Notes: generated from the letters alone by a model not told the origin. A stretch of DNA of 26,189 bases from Cloacimonetes bacterium UBA6081 (GCA_002428685.1 DIXL01000098.1:1-26189), one strand, 5' to 3'. Shown: positions 17,101 to 24,361, counted from the stretch's first letter. Made by a program: numbers and translations.

Positions 17101-17521
17101 CTTTTAGATTAAAGAGGTAAAGCTTGGCATGGTTAGGTTTGGAAGTCTTGCGGATAATTATTCTGCCACAGACTATTTGTTCTATTATAAAGCTGGCCTG
17201 GCTATAGAATGCTTCATTGTCAAAGACATCGTTATTAATGGCTTTCAGCACCGATTCGTGGTAATCTTCTATCCGCTCAATCCTATTCTTGCCTGCTTTT
17301 TCGGCATATTCTACCAAGCCATAGTTTTGGGCATCCACATTTAAGCCTACCAGAATCTTTAGGGTAAGCTCTGGATTTGCTTTCAAACTCTCAATCAGCT
17401 CTGATATACCTGAGAAATAAAAGAAACCTACCAGGAACTTTAGCTCCAGGCTTTCTTTAATTAAGGTGCTTAGTCTGTGTTTTAGCGAGGTGTTTCCGGT
17501 ATTGGTGATAAAATTACTCAA
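14165..17521 (-). CDS. PLD-like nuclease domain fused to SNF2-type helicase
   Basis: 1118 residues. The N-terminal ~200 residues form a phospholipase-D-like domain: HAKLYLFN (131-138) with a single HxK motif, then TGSSNLSKAGLSDREEFNVE (152-171). The SNF2/superfamily-2 ATPase follows: Walker A ADVVGLGKS (278-286), DEAH (357-360), LLTATPFNNSPAD, and the second lobe with LVIFSEYADT, LLATDKLSEGFNL and IQRVGRINRI. It would translocate on DNA and may cut it through the PLD domain; the last HKD residue is Asn rather than Asp. GGGGG eight bases before the ATG fits the start. It is the first gene of the island operon and overlaps the methyltransferase, as in restriction and DISARM-related helicase-methylase pairs. 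Confidence 0.87.
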   Translation of the reverse strand: MSNFITNTGNTSLKHRLSTLIKESLELKFLVGFFYFSGISELIESLKANPELTLKILVGLNVDAQNYGLVEYAEKAGKNRIERIEDYHESVLKAINNDVFDNEAFYSQASFIIEQIVCGRIIIRKTSKPNHAKLYLFNLKEHQVVRTNLFITGSSNLSKAGLSDREEFNVEISDYGFEEAEKYFDELWDLAIPITESDAHKTRLVDNLREKTLLKSIHPFDAYMFVVKTWLDSFFKHESGRYISLLLEKKGYKPYKYQIDAVTQAMSIIEENGGVILADVVGLGKSIIASLIARKLDKRGLIICPPGLIGDDAANSGWKKYKEDFELYDWEVRSGGDLDGIIDYLDGKESFEVVIVDEAHRYRNSSTETYEKLKTICRSRTVILLTATPFNNSPADILSLLSLFIVPKKSNITLSSNLVDLFRYFNSRFEDLAYIKKNYQSKDPKKAEMANRKYQALFGEPTVDIIKVIARAASLSKQIREVIEPVTIRRNRLDLMNDPDYKDEVKKLSKIDNPQEWYYALTPEQSAFYDRVLEDYFTDNPDIAYRFKGPVYKPYRYEETEPGQKKIDLQEQRDRVSQDNLYDILRRQMVKRFESSFGAFRQSIVNMLNSYEKIKEFIAQSNGRYVLNRKLINKAEIEDPDQIDELLRQFAEQNSENDSRKYRIYQVNEFALKAEFYADLESDISLFSKMIIEIDALNLVNNDPKRYALLQNVEIALKNPPQKHEPAPKLVIFSEYADTVKYLEPALMNQFPDRVLVITGGITKHRLEEINTNFDAAYPKAKQKDDYDILLATDKLSEGFNLNRAAMVINYDIPWNPVRVIQRVGRINRISKKVFDTLHITNFFPTEQGADIVKSREIASHKMFMIHQTLGEDARIFDAEEEPSPAKLFAKVQTNPYDLEQESLYTRLKKLLRHWEELYPERVKALDEMPIRIKTAKAYNKNQQLMFIRKGKLFCVCQDFVDENKQLLPLPIEEALQRIECTPDTAQLPLSDTFWPNYALLKEEAEKFSFKQSQQSNSVKAFNYLSFLLDQDISELVPWHSFLIMLREDIENYGTLPENTLRTIADWDKNKKTDYQEIATELKKLRKTLGKDYLKRVKDSLKAYEQQVIVAIENQLWN

Positions 17522-17947
17522 TTTTCTTTACCCCCAAGGCCTTATCAGTTCCTTATGTGCGTTGCTTGCTGTAAACACATCAGCTTTGCAGCTTATGCCC
17601 AATACCCAAAATGTTAGACTTTGCATTATCCATCCTTGTATATACAAAAGTGCTTGGCCATGTTCAACTTACCATATTGCAACTGTTTAGCAAGCCAGAA
17701 CCTAATAAAATCTACTACTACATCAATTTCGCAGACAAGGGCTGGGGAGTCAAGAACTTTATTGATCAATAATTTTCAAACAATTTTTCCCCCCTCGATT
17801 TACGGCAGCATTAAGAGTGCATGAAAGGTATGATTTTGCCTTATAAAACGAGGTCAGCTCGAAGTTGTCTTTTTTAAACACAGAGATAAGAAGAGAAAAG
17901 CAGAGAGCTAAATCCTGATTATGAACTTGATTGAAAACCCGTTTAGG
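17522..17947. other. Gene-free upstream edge of the island
   Basis: Between the exported-protein gene and the helicase start no ORF with a ribosome-binding site is seen on either strand. The promoter of the leftward island operon should lie in the left part, near 17522-17640, but no clear -35/-10 pair was found. No inverted repeat comparable to those at the other edge of the island, and no tRNA or attachment-site-like duplication, was noticed. Confidence 0.55.
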
Positions 17948-18457
17948 TTACTCTTCTATGATTTCTTCCGGGGTTATCACGCCCTTTGGGTGGTTTTTTA
18001 GCTTGAACAAATCTGCAAAATAAGCATCGTAATATAGCACCGTAAGGCTGTTATCTTCAGCATAAACAATATGCACTGTGCGCGTGGTGGATAAAAACCA
18101 GATAAGTTGCTTGGTTTCTTCATCATAGTGGTTTTTTTCGCCGTGTAGTTGCTGCAGAGTTTCCATCACAAAGGCATCGTTTTCTTCCGTATTGGCTGGG
18201 TTATATTTAATAAACCAACCTACTATCCGCTGCGTTTTTGGTTCTACAAATACAATTATGGCATCAACAAGGTCGTTACTTTTGGGGAAAAAGCGAACCA
18301 TGTTGTTAGTGGTGTCCCTGGCACTAAAATCGCTTAAGGACAGCAGTGAATCTGCCTCTGCCAAGGGAATGGCATAGGATAAATTGAACAGCCCCATTTG
18401 GGCAAACAACCCAGTGCAGGCCGTTAGTAGGATTATCACGCTTAAAAGTTTATTCAT
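17948..18457 (-). CDS. Exported protein of unknown function
   Basis: 169 residues starting with a typical signal peptide: MNKLL, a hydrophobic core (SVIILLTACTGLFA) and a likely cleavage near residue 20 after FAQ. The mature part is a small, mixed alpha/beta-looking domain with strands such as DAIIVFVEPKTQRIVGWFIKY, TVHIVYAEDN and LTVLYYD, and an acidic tail. No family is recognised. It probably acts in the periplasm or on the outer membrane of a diderm cell. It lies 71 bp downstream of rarA on the same strand; the Shine-Dalgarno sequence (TGGA) is weak, so it may be read with rarA or from its own promoter. Confidence 0.7.
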   Translation of the reverse strand: MNKLLSVIILLTACTGLFAQMGLFNLSYAIPLAEADSLLSLSDFSARDTTNNMVRFFPKSNDLVDAIIVFVEPKTQRIVGWFIKYNPANTEENDAFVMETLQQLHGEKNHYDEETKQLIWFLSTTRTVHIVYAEDNSLTVLYYDAYFADLFKLKNHPKGVITPEEIIEE

Positions 18458-18528
18458 TTTGTGTCCAGTTCATTATTTTCTCCAAAATTGGGGACTGCAT
18501 CAGCACGTCAACCGAAATCTGCTTTTGC

Positions 18529-19839
18529 CTATTGTTTTTCCCGCAGTTTTTTCCACCAGTCTATGCGTTTTTGAATCTCTTTTTCAAAGCCAAATGGACC
18601 CGGCTCATAATAGACTTTCTCTTTCATTTGCTCGGGAAAACACTTCTGATAGTAGTATTTATTCTCAAATTCATGGTCGTAGTGATAGTCTTTGCCATAA
18701 TCCAGGTCTTTCATCAGTTTGGTGGGAGCATTGCGAATATGCAAGGGAACCCCAAAATGGCTGGTTTTGAGGGCATCTTTGGCAGCGGCTTTGTAGGCAG
18801 TGTAGAGGCTGTTACTTTTGGGGGCAGTGGCCAGATAAACCACCAATTGCGCCAGGGCATTATTCGCCTCGGGCATCCCGATAAACAGCAATGCGTCTTT
18901 TGCTGCAATGGCTTGCACCAGTGCGTTTGGATCTGCCAGTCCGATGTCTTCGCTGGCAAAACGAATTAAACGCCGTACCAGATAGCGGGGGTCTTCTCCA
19001 GCCTCCAACATACGTGCCAGCCAATACAGACCTGCCTGAGGATCGGAACCGCGTAAGCTTTTATGCAGTGCAGAGATAAGGTTGTAATGCTCCTCGCGGT
19101 TTTTATCGTAAAACATGGTTTTCTTAGCCAGGGTTTTGGCAAGATCATCAATAAGTGGATGCGGGTTCTTTTCCAGATAGGGCTTAATCAGCTCCAGTTC
19201 ATTCAATGCCCTTCTGGCATCTCCCCCACAGTTTTGCGCCATCCAGCCCATGATTTTCTCATCTGGTTCCAGCTTCAGTTCTGAAAATCCCCGCTGTAAA
19301 ATATCCTTCAGATCGGCTTCTTTCAATTGCTCCAAAACAAACACATGGCAGCGTGAGAGCAGCGCAGGAATCACCTCGAAAGAGGGATTTTCGGTTGTGG
19401 CACCAATCAAAATTACCGCTCCGCTTTCCACATAAGGCAAAAAAGCATCCTGCTGGCTTTTATTAAACCGGTGAATCTCGTCTATAAACAGAATACTCCG
19501 GTGGTTTTTAGTGCGGTGAATGTAATCAGCATCTTTCATCACGCCTTTCACATCGTTGATGCTGGATAGCACGGCCGAAAAATGGATAAAATGAAACCCG
19601 CTAACCTTTTCGATAATGCGGGCAATGGTGGTTTTTCCGGTTCCGGGTGGACCCCAAAGGATAAACGAATGATACACCCCGCTCTCTATCATTTGCTGCA
19701 ACAGCGAATTTGTGGCTATCAGCTTCTCCTGTCCGCACAGCTCCTCCAGCTTTTGGGGACGCAGCTTTTCCGCCAGAGGAACGTCTTTTACACTTAGTTC
19801 ATCTGTTTCAAATAAGGTGCTTTGATCTTTTCTGGCCAT
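18529..19839 (-). CDS. rarA: Replication-associated recombination protein A (AAA+ ATPase)
   Basis: 436 residues (ATG start), normal for RarA/MgsA. Walker A GPPGTGKT is at 63-70, Walker B ILFIDEIHRFNKSQQDAFLP at ~116-135, and sensor-1 LIGATTENPSF and arginine-finger LLSRCHVF follow. The C-terminal half carries the family oligomerisation region (SALHKSLRGSDPQAGLYWLA; RRLIRFASEDIGLADP). The protein acts at stalled replication forks with SSB. Start: a TTG at 19852-19854 overlaps the ferritin-like stop as TTGA but sits only one base after GGAGG. The ATG at 19837-19839 is 16 bases from the same GGAGG. Neither is ideal; the ATG is chosen because TTG is too close to the ribosome-binding site. Confidence 0.92.
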   Translation of the reverse strand: MARKDQSTLFETDELSVKDVPLAEKLRPQKLEELCGQEKLIATNSLLQQMIESGVYHSFILWGPPGTGKTTIARIIEKVSGFHFIHFSAVLSSINDVKGVMKDADYIHRTKNHRSILFIDEIHRFNKSQQDAFLPYVESGAVILIGATTENPSFEVIPALLSRCHVFVLEQLKEADLKDILQRGFSELKLEPDEKIMGWMAQNCGGDARRALNELELIKPYLEKNPHPLIDDLAKTLAKKTMFYDKNREEHYNLISALHKSLRGSDPQAGLYWLARMLEAGEDPRYLVRRLIRFASEDIGLADPNALVQAIAAKDALLFIGMPEANNALAQLVVYLATAPKSNSLYTAYKAAAKDALKTSHFGVPLHIRNAPTKLMKDLDYGKDYHYDHEFENKYYYQKCFPEQMKEKVYYEPGPFGFEKEIQKRIDWWKKLREKQ

Positions 19840-19850
19840 CAGATTACTAT

Positions 19851-20318
19851 TCAATCCTCCATCAGACCGTTAAGTTCTGAGGGATCAAACCACTCCAAAG
19901 TTCCCTGCAAACGGTCAATTTCAGTTTGCAGCACAATCTTGTGGTTCTCTTCTTCTGCAGCGAATTTATTTAGTAGTTTTTTTATTTCAAAGCTATGGGT
20001 TTGATCTGCCAGGCTAAGATAAATCATGGCCGCCAAGTCTTCACGTTGTATGGCAAAATCCAAAACCGCCTTAGGATCGCCCAAGTTAAGCCCCTGCAAT
20101 TCAATGGGTTCTTCTACTCGAACGGTTAAATCTTCGCCAGGAAACAATTCGGCATAGATTTCACGCACTTTGGTTTCATGATTTTTTTCCAGCACCACTA
20201 ATTCGGTAAAAACAGCTTTAGTTTCGGGTTTCCCAAAGCTTTTTGCCAAAGCTTCATACAGCTTTTGAGCACGAATTTCGGCACTTATCACCATTTTGTA
20301 AGTTTCTTGTAATGTCAT
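19851..20318 (-). CDS. Ferritin-like diiron protein (rubrerythrin-type domain)
   Basis: 155 residues forming a predicted four-helix bundle. Ligand-like residues are Glu14 (SAEIRAQ), the ExxH pair E44-H47 (EKNHETK), Glu93 (QREDLAAM) and a second ExxH at 123-126 (EENH), which is the arrangement of rubrerythrin/ferritin-like domains. No rubredoxin-type CxxC domain is present, so electrons would have to come from elsewhere. A likely role is peroxide or oxygen detoxification or iron handling in an anaerobe. AGAGAGGT lies ahead of the ATG (20316-20318). Its stop overlaps the possible TTG start of rarA, suggesting one transcript. Confidence 0.82.
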   Translation of the reverse strand: MTLQETYKMVISAEIRAQKLYEALAKSFGKPETKAVFTELVVLEKNHETKVREIYAELFPGEDLTVRVEEPIELQGLNLGDPKAVLDFAIQREDLAAMIYLSLADQTHSFEIKKLLNKFAAEEENHKIVLQTEIDRLQGTLEWFDPSELNGLMED

Positions 20319-20385
20319 AATACTTTACCTCTCTGGTTTTAAGATAATCGTTTTTGCAGGCTGCGCACAGTTTTTTGGGCAGGGA

Positions 20386-21642
20386 TTAAACAGTCCGGCG
20401 AATAAGTTGCACAGCATTTATATGCCTAATTCGTCTTAAGGGCAGCAACACGCTAAGCACGGTTAAAGCATAGCAAACAAAGATTATTAGCAGATAGTCC
20501 GATGCTAACAGCTTAACCGGCAAAGCCATGGCTGCACCATCTCCCATGCCCAGCTTTATCAGCCCTGTGTGCTGTTGCACCAAAAGCAACAAACTTCCCA
20601 GCCCCAGGCCAACGGCTATGCCAATGGTGCACAGTGCCAGTGCCTGATTTAAAAAGAGCTTCTGCAGATTCTGGTCGTTTAAGCCCAAAGCCTTTAATAG
20701 CCCCAGCTCACGTTTCTTTTGCGAGATTGTTTTCAAGAGGTTTCCGGTTAAATTGAAGCTGGCGATGATGAACATAAACAGCATAATGATGAACATGATA
20801 AACTTCTCAAAACGGATGGCGGTATATAGGCTGGAATCGAAGCTGCTCCAGTCCTCAATCCGGTTTTGCGGATAGGCAGTCTTCACACGCCGCAGGGCTT
20901 TTTCCGCACTCATTTGGGGTGGAGCTATAATTTCCAAATAGTCCACTTCCGCCTGGTAAGCAGCAAAAAATTCTGCATTGGATAGCGAAATGTAGCTGTA
21001 GCTTTGATCATATTCGGGCATGCCTGCCGCAAAAATGGCCTGGACTTTTAAATAGCGCACCTTTGGCAACATCCCAAATGCCGAAGGAACATTGAATACC
21101 GGGGATAAAACCTGAACTTCATCATTCAGATAAACTCCCAATTGCGAAGCCAAACCAGCTCCCAAGGCAATGCCATCAGCTTCAAAGCTTTGGGGCTCCA
21201 GGCTTCCTGCCACCAAACCCTGCATGGCATCGCTCCCTTTGGCAGAGGTCTTTATCAAATTGGAAGATACCTTACGCTGCCTGAACAAATCTATCCCAAA
21301 ACACAGAGATGGCAAAACCACCTGGCCATTTTTAACCAGTAATTCGGTGCGAATAATGGGAGCAGAGGTGAAACCCATGGTTTGCAGTTTATCCATTATT
21401 TGCGGATAATTGGAAAGCGTTTTACCCTCATCTGCGCTTAGCCTGATCTGCGAAAAAGTGCCAACAATCCGTTTGCGGATATCGCTTCTAAAGCCGTTCA
21501 TGACGCTGGATACGCAAAGCAGAGCCAAAACCCCAAGTGCTATCCCAATTAAGCTAAGATAGTGATTACGGCTGATGCCATGGGCTTTTCTGCCTTTCAG
21601 ATATTTAATTGCAAGGTAATTAACGCTGTTGTTGTTTCTCAT
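20386..21642 (-). CDS. LolC/FtsX-family ABC transporter permease
   Basis: 418 residues. The N-terminal membrane segment YLSLIGIALGVLALLCVSSVMNGF with preceding LAIKYLKGRK is characteristic of LolC/LolE-type permeases. A periplasmic domain (about 60-265) follows, and three further membrane segments (FIMFIIMLFMFIIASFNLTG, ALALCTIGIAVGLGLGSLLL, LLIIFVCYALTVLSVLLPL) complete the usual four. KKRELGLLKALG is the cytoplasmic coupling helix of the FtsX domain. It would work with a LolD-like ATPase to release lipoproteins from the inner membrane; no ATPase gene is in view. The ATG at 21640-21642 is chosen by family N-terminus; a TTG farther upstream (21684) adds non-family residues. Confidence 0.85.
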   Translation of the reverse strand: MRNNNSVNYLAIKYLKGRKAHGISRNHYLSLIGIALGVLALLCVSSVMNGFRSDIRKRIVGTFSQIRLSADEGKTLSNYPQIMDKLQTMGFTSAPIIRTELLVKNGQVVLPSLCFGIDLFRQRKVSSNLIKTSAKGSDAMQGLVAGSLEPQSFEADGIALGAGLASQLGVYLNDEVQVLSPVFNVPSAFGMLPKVRYLKVQAIFAAGMPEYDQSYSYISLSNAEFFAAYQAEVDYLEIIAPPQMSAEKALRRVKTAYPQNRIEDWSSFDSSLYTAIRFEKFIMFIIMLFMFIIASFNLTGNLLKTISQKKRELGLLKALGLNDQNLQKLFLNQALALCTIGIAVGLGLGSLLLLVQQHTGLIKLGMGDGAAMALPVKLLASDYLLIIFVCYALTVLSVLLPLRRIRHINAVQLIRRTV

Positions 21643-21760
21643 ACTTTCGCAGAGCAATGTCCCATAACAGCCAAAGTCCGTCAAGCTTTGTTTTTTAAAG
21701 TTTTGGCTTGATTTTTGCAGGAAAGTGCATTAGAATGTTTGATGAGAGAATGAATATTAT

Positions 21761-22255
21761 ATGAAAAAAGAGAGCTTTGAGGCTTTCCTGAAAACAAATG
21801 AAAAGCGCATATTTCGCTATTTGCACAATTTGTGCGGGAACGAACAGGATGCCATGGACGTAGTCCAGAGCGTTTTTGTGGCTGTTTATCAGAATATGGA
21901 TAGAATTGAAGATAGCACAGCTTTGGCATACACTTATAAAATTGCCCATAATAAATGCATGACTTTTTTAAAACAGCGCTCCCGCTATGTGATGGTTGAT
22001 CCCTCGTCTTTTATAAATATTGCCGATAAACCAAGCGGAAAGCCGGAACAGAACTATGATGAACTAAATAAAGCTGTGGCTGCTTTGCCACCCAAGCTCG
22101 CAGCGGTTATTCAACTTCAATATTATGACAAACTTAGCTACAAGGAAATTTCCAGTGCTTTGGGAATTAGCGTAAAAGCGGTGGAATCGTTGTTAGTGCG
22201 GGCAAAACGCATCCTGCGAAAAAAAATGTGCAGGACTAAGCAAGATGATGAGTAA
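21761..22255 (+). CDS. ECF-type RNA polymerase sigma factor
   Basis: 164 residues. Region 2 runs from NEKRIFRYLHNLCGNEQDAM through DVVQSVFVAVYQNMDRI to YKIAHNKCMTFLKQRSR. After a short linker, region 4 begins at LPPKLAAVIQLQYYDKLSYK and carries the helix-turn-helix EISSALGISVKAVESLLVRA. The two-domain form without region 3 identifies an extracytoplasmic-function sigma factor. The anti-sigma gene follows 58 bp downstream on the same strand, and two metal-sensor-like genes follow that, so the factor probably answers periplasmic metal or envelope stress and drives its own operon. It is divergent from the LolC-like permease, sharing a 118-bp intergenic region. Confidence 0.92.
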   Translation: MKKESFEAFLKTNEKRIFRYLHNLCGNEQDAMDVVQSVFVAVYQNMDRIEDSTALAYTYKIAHNKCMTFLKQRSRYVMVDPSSFINIADKPSGKPEQNYDELNKAVAALPPKLAAVIQLQYYDKLSYKEISSALGISVKAVESLLVRAKRILRKKMCRTKQDDE

Positions 22256-22313
22256 TATTAGTGTCCACCTGATGCAGTTACTGCAAAAGGGAATAAACTA
22301 AAGGAGAAGAAAC

Positions 22314-22763
22314 ATGAGATGCAGCAAAGCTAAACGCTACTTCGACCTGGCGAATGACCAAGAGCTGAACACTAAACATCGCACAGCTTTGAACGTTCAT
22401 ATTGCCAATTGCTCACGCTGCCAAAAATGGCAAACTGAAGCTTCCAGACTGCATACCATGCTTTCTGAAACAAAACAGATCGAATTCCCAGCTTGGGTTC
22501 ATGCACAAATAATGGACAAGGTGCACCGTCTTGATAATGTGCGTCCCAGCTTTATCCGTCGTTACAAACTTGGCCCTGCCACCGCTGCTTTGGCTGTGAT
22601 CATCAGCTTTTGGGCTGGCGCACAAGTGGGCAAAACCAGCTATAATAATTCTATAACAGAGGTTAGCGAAACCTCTACCAGCTTTGCTACAGCCGATGCA
22701 AGTGATTTTGGGGAAAATAGCCTGCTGGACAGCTATTACTTGAATGGAGGTTCCAATGAGTAA
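22314..22763 (+). CDS. Membrane anti-sigma factor with ZAS zinc-binding domain
   Basis: 149 residues. Cys3, His29, Cys33 and Cys36 give C-x25-H-x3-C-x2-C, the zinc-binding ZAS signature of anti-sigma factors (HIANCSRC visible). A single membrane helix is predicted at ~86-104 (LGPATAALAVIISFWAGAQ), placing the ZAS domain in the cytoplasm where it would hold the upstream ECF sigma factor, and a ~45-residue Ser/Thr-rich tail in the periplasm. AAAGGAGAAG ahead of the ATG is a strong ribosome-binding site. Its end overlaps the next start by eight bases (ATGAGTAA), implying coupled translation and stoichiometric production with the downstream sensor-like protein. Confidence 0.87.
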   Translation: MRCSKAKRYFDLANDQELNTKHRTALNVHIANCSRCQKWQTEASRLHTMLSETKQIEFPAWVHAQIMDKVHRLDNVRPSFIRRYKLGPATAALAVIISFWAGAQVGKTSYNNSITEVSETSTSFATADASDFGENSLLDSYYLNGGSNE

Positions 22764-23205
22764 GCACTGGCTTATTATACTGCTTCTGGTTTCCTTCAGC
22801 TTTAATCTGGCTTTCCTCGGCAGCTTTATCTATCTTCGCTTTTTTATGCCTTGCCCTATGCCCCAACCCCGAATAGAAAGGCCGATGATGCCCCCACCTC
22901 ACGCAAAAGCCTTCTTTGAAAAAGACACGGAAATAAGGCAGTTACGTGATAGATTTGACGGGACGAAAGTTAATCTGATGCAAGAACTGGCCAAGAATCC
23001 CGTGGATGATAAAAAAGTAAACGAAATAATCGATTCTTCCCTGGTGCTGCAAAACACTCTGGAACGCAGACTGGGACAAAAGATTGTGGCATACCGTAAA
23101 ACCATGACTCCGGAAGAAGCCAGAGAACACTTCCTCCGGCGTGCAGAAAACATGAAAAACCGTCCACCACATATCATTAAACATAAAAACAGGAGAAAAC
23201 CATGA
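22756..23205 (+). CDS. CnrX/heavy-metal-sensor-like membrane-anchored periplasmic protein
   Basis: 149 residues: an N-terminal membrane anchor (WLIILLLVSFSFNLAFLGSF), a Pro/Met-rich linker (MPCPMPQPRIERPMMPPPH), and a helical periplasmic domain (~52-135) with the helical-hairpin pattern of the heavy-metal-resistance/CnrX-ZraP-CpxP-like group, including MTPEEAREHFLRR. Met and His in the linker and His-rich tail (PPHIIKHKNRRKP) could bind metal. The ATG at 22756 follows GGAGG by five bases; an ATG four codons upstream lacks a signal. It overlaps the anti-sigma stop, and its own stop overlaps the next ATG (ATGA). By analogy with CnrH-CnrY-CnrX it may sense metal and act on the anti-sigma factor; this is inferred. 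Confidence 0.75.
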   Translation: MSKHWLIILLLVSFSFNLAFLGSFIYLRFFMPCPMPQPRIERPMMPPPHAKAFFEKDTEIRQLRDRFDGTKVNLMQELAKNPVDDKKVNEIIDSSLVLQNTLERRLGQKIVAYRKTMTPEEAREHFLRRAENMKNRPPHIIKHKNRRKP

Positions 23206-23795
23206 AGAAACTAATCATACTCAGTATCGCCCTGCTGCTAATCAGCAGTATGCTAATCGCACAAAAAATGGATAATAAACGTGGCTTTGCCCCAGCCATA
23301 GACTGTCATAACACAAACCTAAAATCCCGTCCTGCACCGATGGGACCAATGATGGATTGCATGGACGAATTGAACTTAACTGATGCCCAAAAAACCAAAT
23401 TTGCAGAACTTAGAACCACTTTCAGCAAAACTGAAAACACGCTTCAGGCCGAAATTGAAAACCTGAGAATAGACCTGAGAACAGCTATGAAAGACGAAAA
23501 CTACAAACAAGCCAAAGACCTGAACAAACAAATCGCCACGAAAGAAACTGCCTTGGCCGATGCAAGGATAGATTTTACCGCTGCCCGCCAGAAAGAACTG
23601 ACCAAAGAACAAAAAGAAATTCTGAAAAACAAGATGCCCATGATGATGGGTATGCACAGTAAAGGCATGATGGGTAAAGGCAACAAACAGGGCATGATGA
23701 TGGACAGAATGCATAGAATGTCCGATGACTGTAACGACTGTGACGACCAGAGCCAAGCTCCCAATCACAAACCCCTGATGGAATCTCCCAAATAA
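23202..23795 (+). CDS. Met-rich Spy/LTxxQ-like periplasmic protein
   Basis: 197 residues. A signal peptide (KKLIILSIALLLISSMLIAQ) is followed by a segment with LNLTDAQKTKFAEL, an LTxxQ-like motif, and two long charged helices (~70-145) typical of Spy/CpxP-type chaperones. The second LTKEQKEIL completes the pair. The C-terminus is striking: MPMMMGMHSKGMM and GMMMDRMHRM, then DDCNDCDD, giving more than a dozen Met plus His and a CxxC, a likely soft-metal (copper/silver) binding tail. It overlaps the previous gene by four bases (ATGA) and is the last of the four-gene cassette. Its function as a metal-binding chaperone or sink is inferred. Confidence 0.75.
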   Translation: MKKLIILSIALLLISSMLIAQKMDNKRGFAPAIDCHNTNLKSRPAPMGPMMDCMDELNLTDAQKTKFAELRTTFSKTENTLQAEIENLRIDLRTAMKDENYKQAKDLNKQIATKETALADARIDFTAARQKELTKEQKEILKNKMPMMMGMHSKGMMGKGNKQGMMMDRMHRMSDDCNDCDDQSQAPNHKPLMESPK

Positions 23796-23818
23796 ATATC
23801 CCTCCTCAGCAACACACA

Positions 23819-23899
23819 ATCGAGTAGGGTGATGCTGGATAATCAAATCCAGCATCATCCCTCTCACAGAACCGTGCGTACGGATATCGTACACGGCTC
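23819..23899 (-). ncRNA. Group II intron 3' end: domains V and VI
   Basis: Read on the minus strand, 23899-23869 is GAGCCGTG..CACGGTTC: an outer 8-bp stem, a CG bulge on the 3' side, an inner UACG/CGUA stem and a small loop. This is the group II intron domain V layout with the AGC triad in GAGCC. After a six-base joiner, 23861-23827 forms an 11-bp stem with GGG/CCC at its base and unpaired A residues, matching domain VI with a branch-point A. The intron would end in AU at 23819, followed by exon. Only this 3' part is present; domains I-III were not found, so it is a fragment. It lies 24 bp downstream of and antisense to the Spy-like gene. Confidence 0.82.
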
Positions 23900-23915
23900 C
23901 TGATAACCCTTGTAA

Positions 23916-24014
23916 TTACTCTACGTAATTAAACAAAACACCGGTCTTGATACTTGCCAAATCAAACAACTTCATTTCTGCGAACCACTTGTTGGGCAAG
24001 GCAAAGTCTATATA
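23916..24014 (-). pseudogene. C-terminal remnant of group II intron reverse transcriptase
   Basis: The frame NKWFAEMKLFDLASIKTGVL followed by FNYVE and TAA stops 16 bases before domain V, exactly where an intron-encoded reverse transcriptase should end. About 32 residues remain. Upstream of this the frame continues into an unrelated 80-bp direct repeat, so the rest of the protein is lost. The identification rests on position relative to domain V rather than on catalytic motifs. Confidence 0.55.
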
Positions 24015-24361
24015 CTTTAGTTTTAACTCTAAAAAGACCAGAGGACAGTTGCAAATAGTAACGCTTGGGACAAATACGAAACTACTACGAAATAATTTTG
24101 GGTTTTGACTTACAATTTTGCCTCTGCTTGCGATCTTTGCAGCTACCACAATCTTCACAACAATCCAACCGAGCTTCATTCTGTCCTATCGGACAAAATT
24201 GTGAGTTAAAACGAAAAGGAAGAGGTGGCAGGAGGCGTACTTTAGTTTTAACTCTAAAAAGACCAGAGGACAGTTGCAAATAGTAACGCTGTGAACAAAT
24301 AACGAAACTACTACGAAATGGGAGTTGCAATCCCAGGGAGTCTTTTTAGAGTCAAAACTTA
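24014..24361. repeat. Mosaic of 80-bp direct repeats and inverted repeats
   Basis: Copy 1 (24014-24093) and copy 2 (24239-24319) are near-identical, differing around TGGGAC versus GTGAAC and by one inserted base. Between them, 24102-24120 (GTTTTGACTTACAATTTTG) is repeated inverted at 24194-24212 with two differences. The start of copy 2 (TTTTAACTCTAAAAAGAC) is repeated inverted at 24341-24359. A GTTTTRACT core thus appears five times in both orientations. No ORF across it is credible. The remaining 266 bp to 24627 hold only a 77-codon minus-strand frame without a ribosome-binding site. Confidence 0.85.

Noticed and set aside
6124..17521. Complete DISARM system
   Set aside because: A helicase, a PLD domain and a methylase are present, but no DrmA- or DrmB-like protein is visible.
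23376..23894. 172-codon antisense ORF rich in His, Val and Phe
   Set aside because: It is the reverse image of the Met/Lys-rich Spy-like gene and has no ribosome-binding site.
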